64,000 nt of DNA from Vibrio spartinae (GTDB lineage Bacteria; Pseudomonadota; Gammaproteobacteria; Enterobacterales; Vibrionaceae). How positions within the stretch are numbered: the stretch's first letter is position 1; every line of letters begins with the position of its first letter. The translations under genes and the position numbers were made by a program. Positions 63,650 through 64,000 of this stretch are shown one piece after another. The stretch spans positions 2,223,001-2,287,000 of the forward strand of contig NZ_AP024907.1 of the NCBI RefSeq assembly GCF_024347135.1, in the 5' to 3' direction. Below the pieces are notes generated by a model that did not search any database, was not told where the DNA came from, and saw only the letters and a program-made list of their open reading frames with translations.

Positions 63650-64000
63650 GGATAGCCCGTCACCAAATCGGGTGTATTTCACATTTTTGTACATTGATGT
63701 TCGAGGTATGCCTGTATTGCTGAACGATTAAATGCGATACAGATCACCCAATTACAGGGGATTTGTCACAACAGCTTCCCCGCCTCCACCCCAGATTTGT
63801 GATTCAGCTAACACTGTATCGCGATTCCTTTTTTTCTCCGCCTTTCTCATCCCAGCGCTTCCTCCATAGATTTCACGCCTGAAGAGGAAGTCAGTCCCTG
63901 TTGCGTTGCTTATCTTGTTCTCTGGTCAGAACAAATTCGTGATGAGTCGGGATTTATTCAAACGACGTCGTCACACTTTTCCTCTCCAATGCCACCACGG
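63650..64000. other. Gene-free end of window, possible promoter region
   Basis: No credible coding frame is seen. GGGGATTTGTCACAACAGCTTCCCC near 63757 forms a weak palindrome. TTCCTCCAT near 63850 and TTTCCTCTCC near 63980 are weak MalT-box-like sequences on the minus strand, so a further mal gene may start just beyond the edge; this is a guess. Confidence 0.3.

Overview
The window reads as a Vibrio-type gammaproteobacterial chromosome. The evidence is a complete maltose regulon in the Vibrio arrangement (malG-malF-malE divergent from malK, then malQ, malP and malT), a type I-F CRISPR repeat, and a T6SS VgrG cassette. About two thirds of the window (1 to ~41.4 kb) is one prophage of a short-tailed phage, still open at the left edge. 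The rest is host accessory DNA (41.6-49.5 kb) and the conserved mal region (49.6-64 kb).

Prophage, read right to left. Integrase (40.2-41.4), an AlpA/Xis-like gene, a CI-like repressor with a divergent Cro-like gene, an O-like replication protein, a DnaC-like loader, and a Q-type antiterminator (35.9-36.7). Next comes a cargo block (29.9-35.8): two proteins with transglutaminase-like triads, a broken gene, a secreted nuclease and a 1086-aa nuclease-TPR protein. The late genes follow: scaffold, N4-gp56-type major capsid protein, adaptors, nozzle, fibre and ejection-type proteins (28.6-17.5). A second cargo block (17.4-5.5) holds small AT-rich genes, a P4-like leader, a VgrG-effector-immunity cassette with a decayed second cassette behind it, and a KAP NTPase. 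Lysis genes, TerS, a spike with a NodB-like domain, and TerL (running off the edge) complete it. No portal gene is visible, so it probably lies to the left.

The most informative non-coding structure is a repeated module at 5.37-5.45, 28.70-28.85 and 29.67-29.81 kb. Each copy is a sigma70-like promoter followed at once by one or two intrinsic terminators. This is the layout expected for Q-dependent late promoters, and a Q-like gene is present. Cargo sits between these copies.

Accessory region. A fused nucleotidyltransferase/HEPN gene, a small cas-less I-F CRISPR array (four exact repeats plus a degenerate one), three tandem copies of a ~475-bp repeat with partial copies on both sides, a membrane protein, a secreted clan-A-like glycosidase with a chitin-binding-type C-terminus, and a membrane-anchored AraC-type regulator beside it. 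A 48-bp relic of a second nucleotidyltransferase gene lies at 49.3 kb.

Mal region. Asp/Glu/hydantoin-racemase-like gene, MalEFG transporter, MalK, MalQ, MalP and the activator MalT. GGAGGA-type MalT boxes lie between malE and malK and between malP and malT. All family assignments come from reading motifs; no database search was possible.
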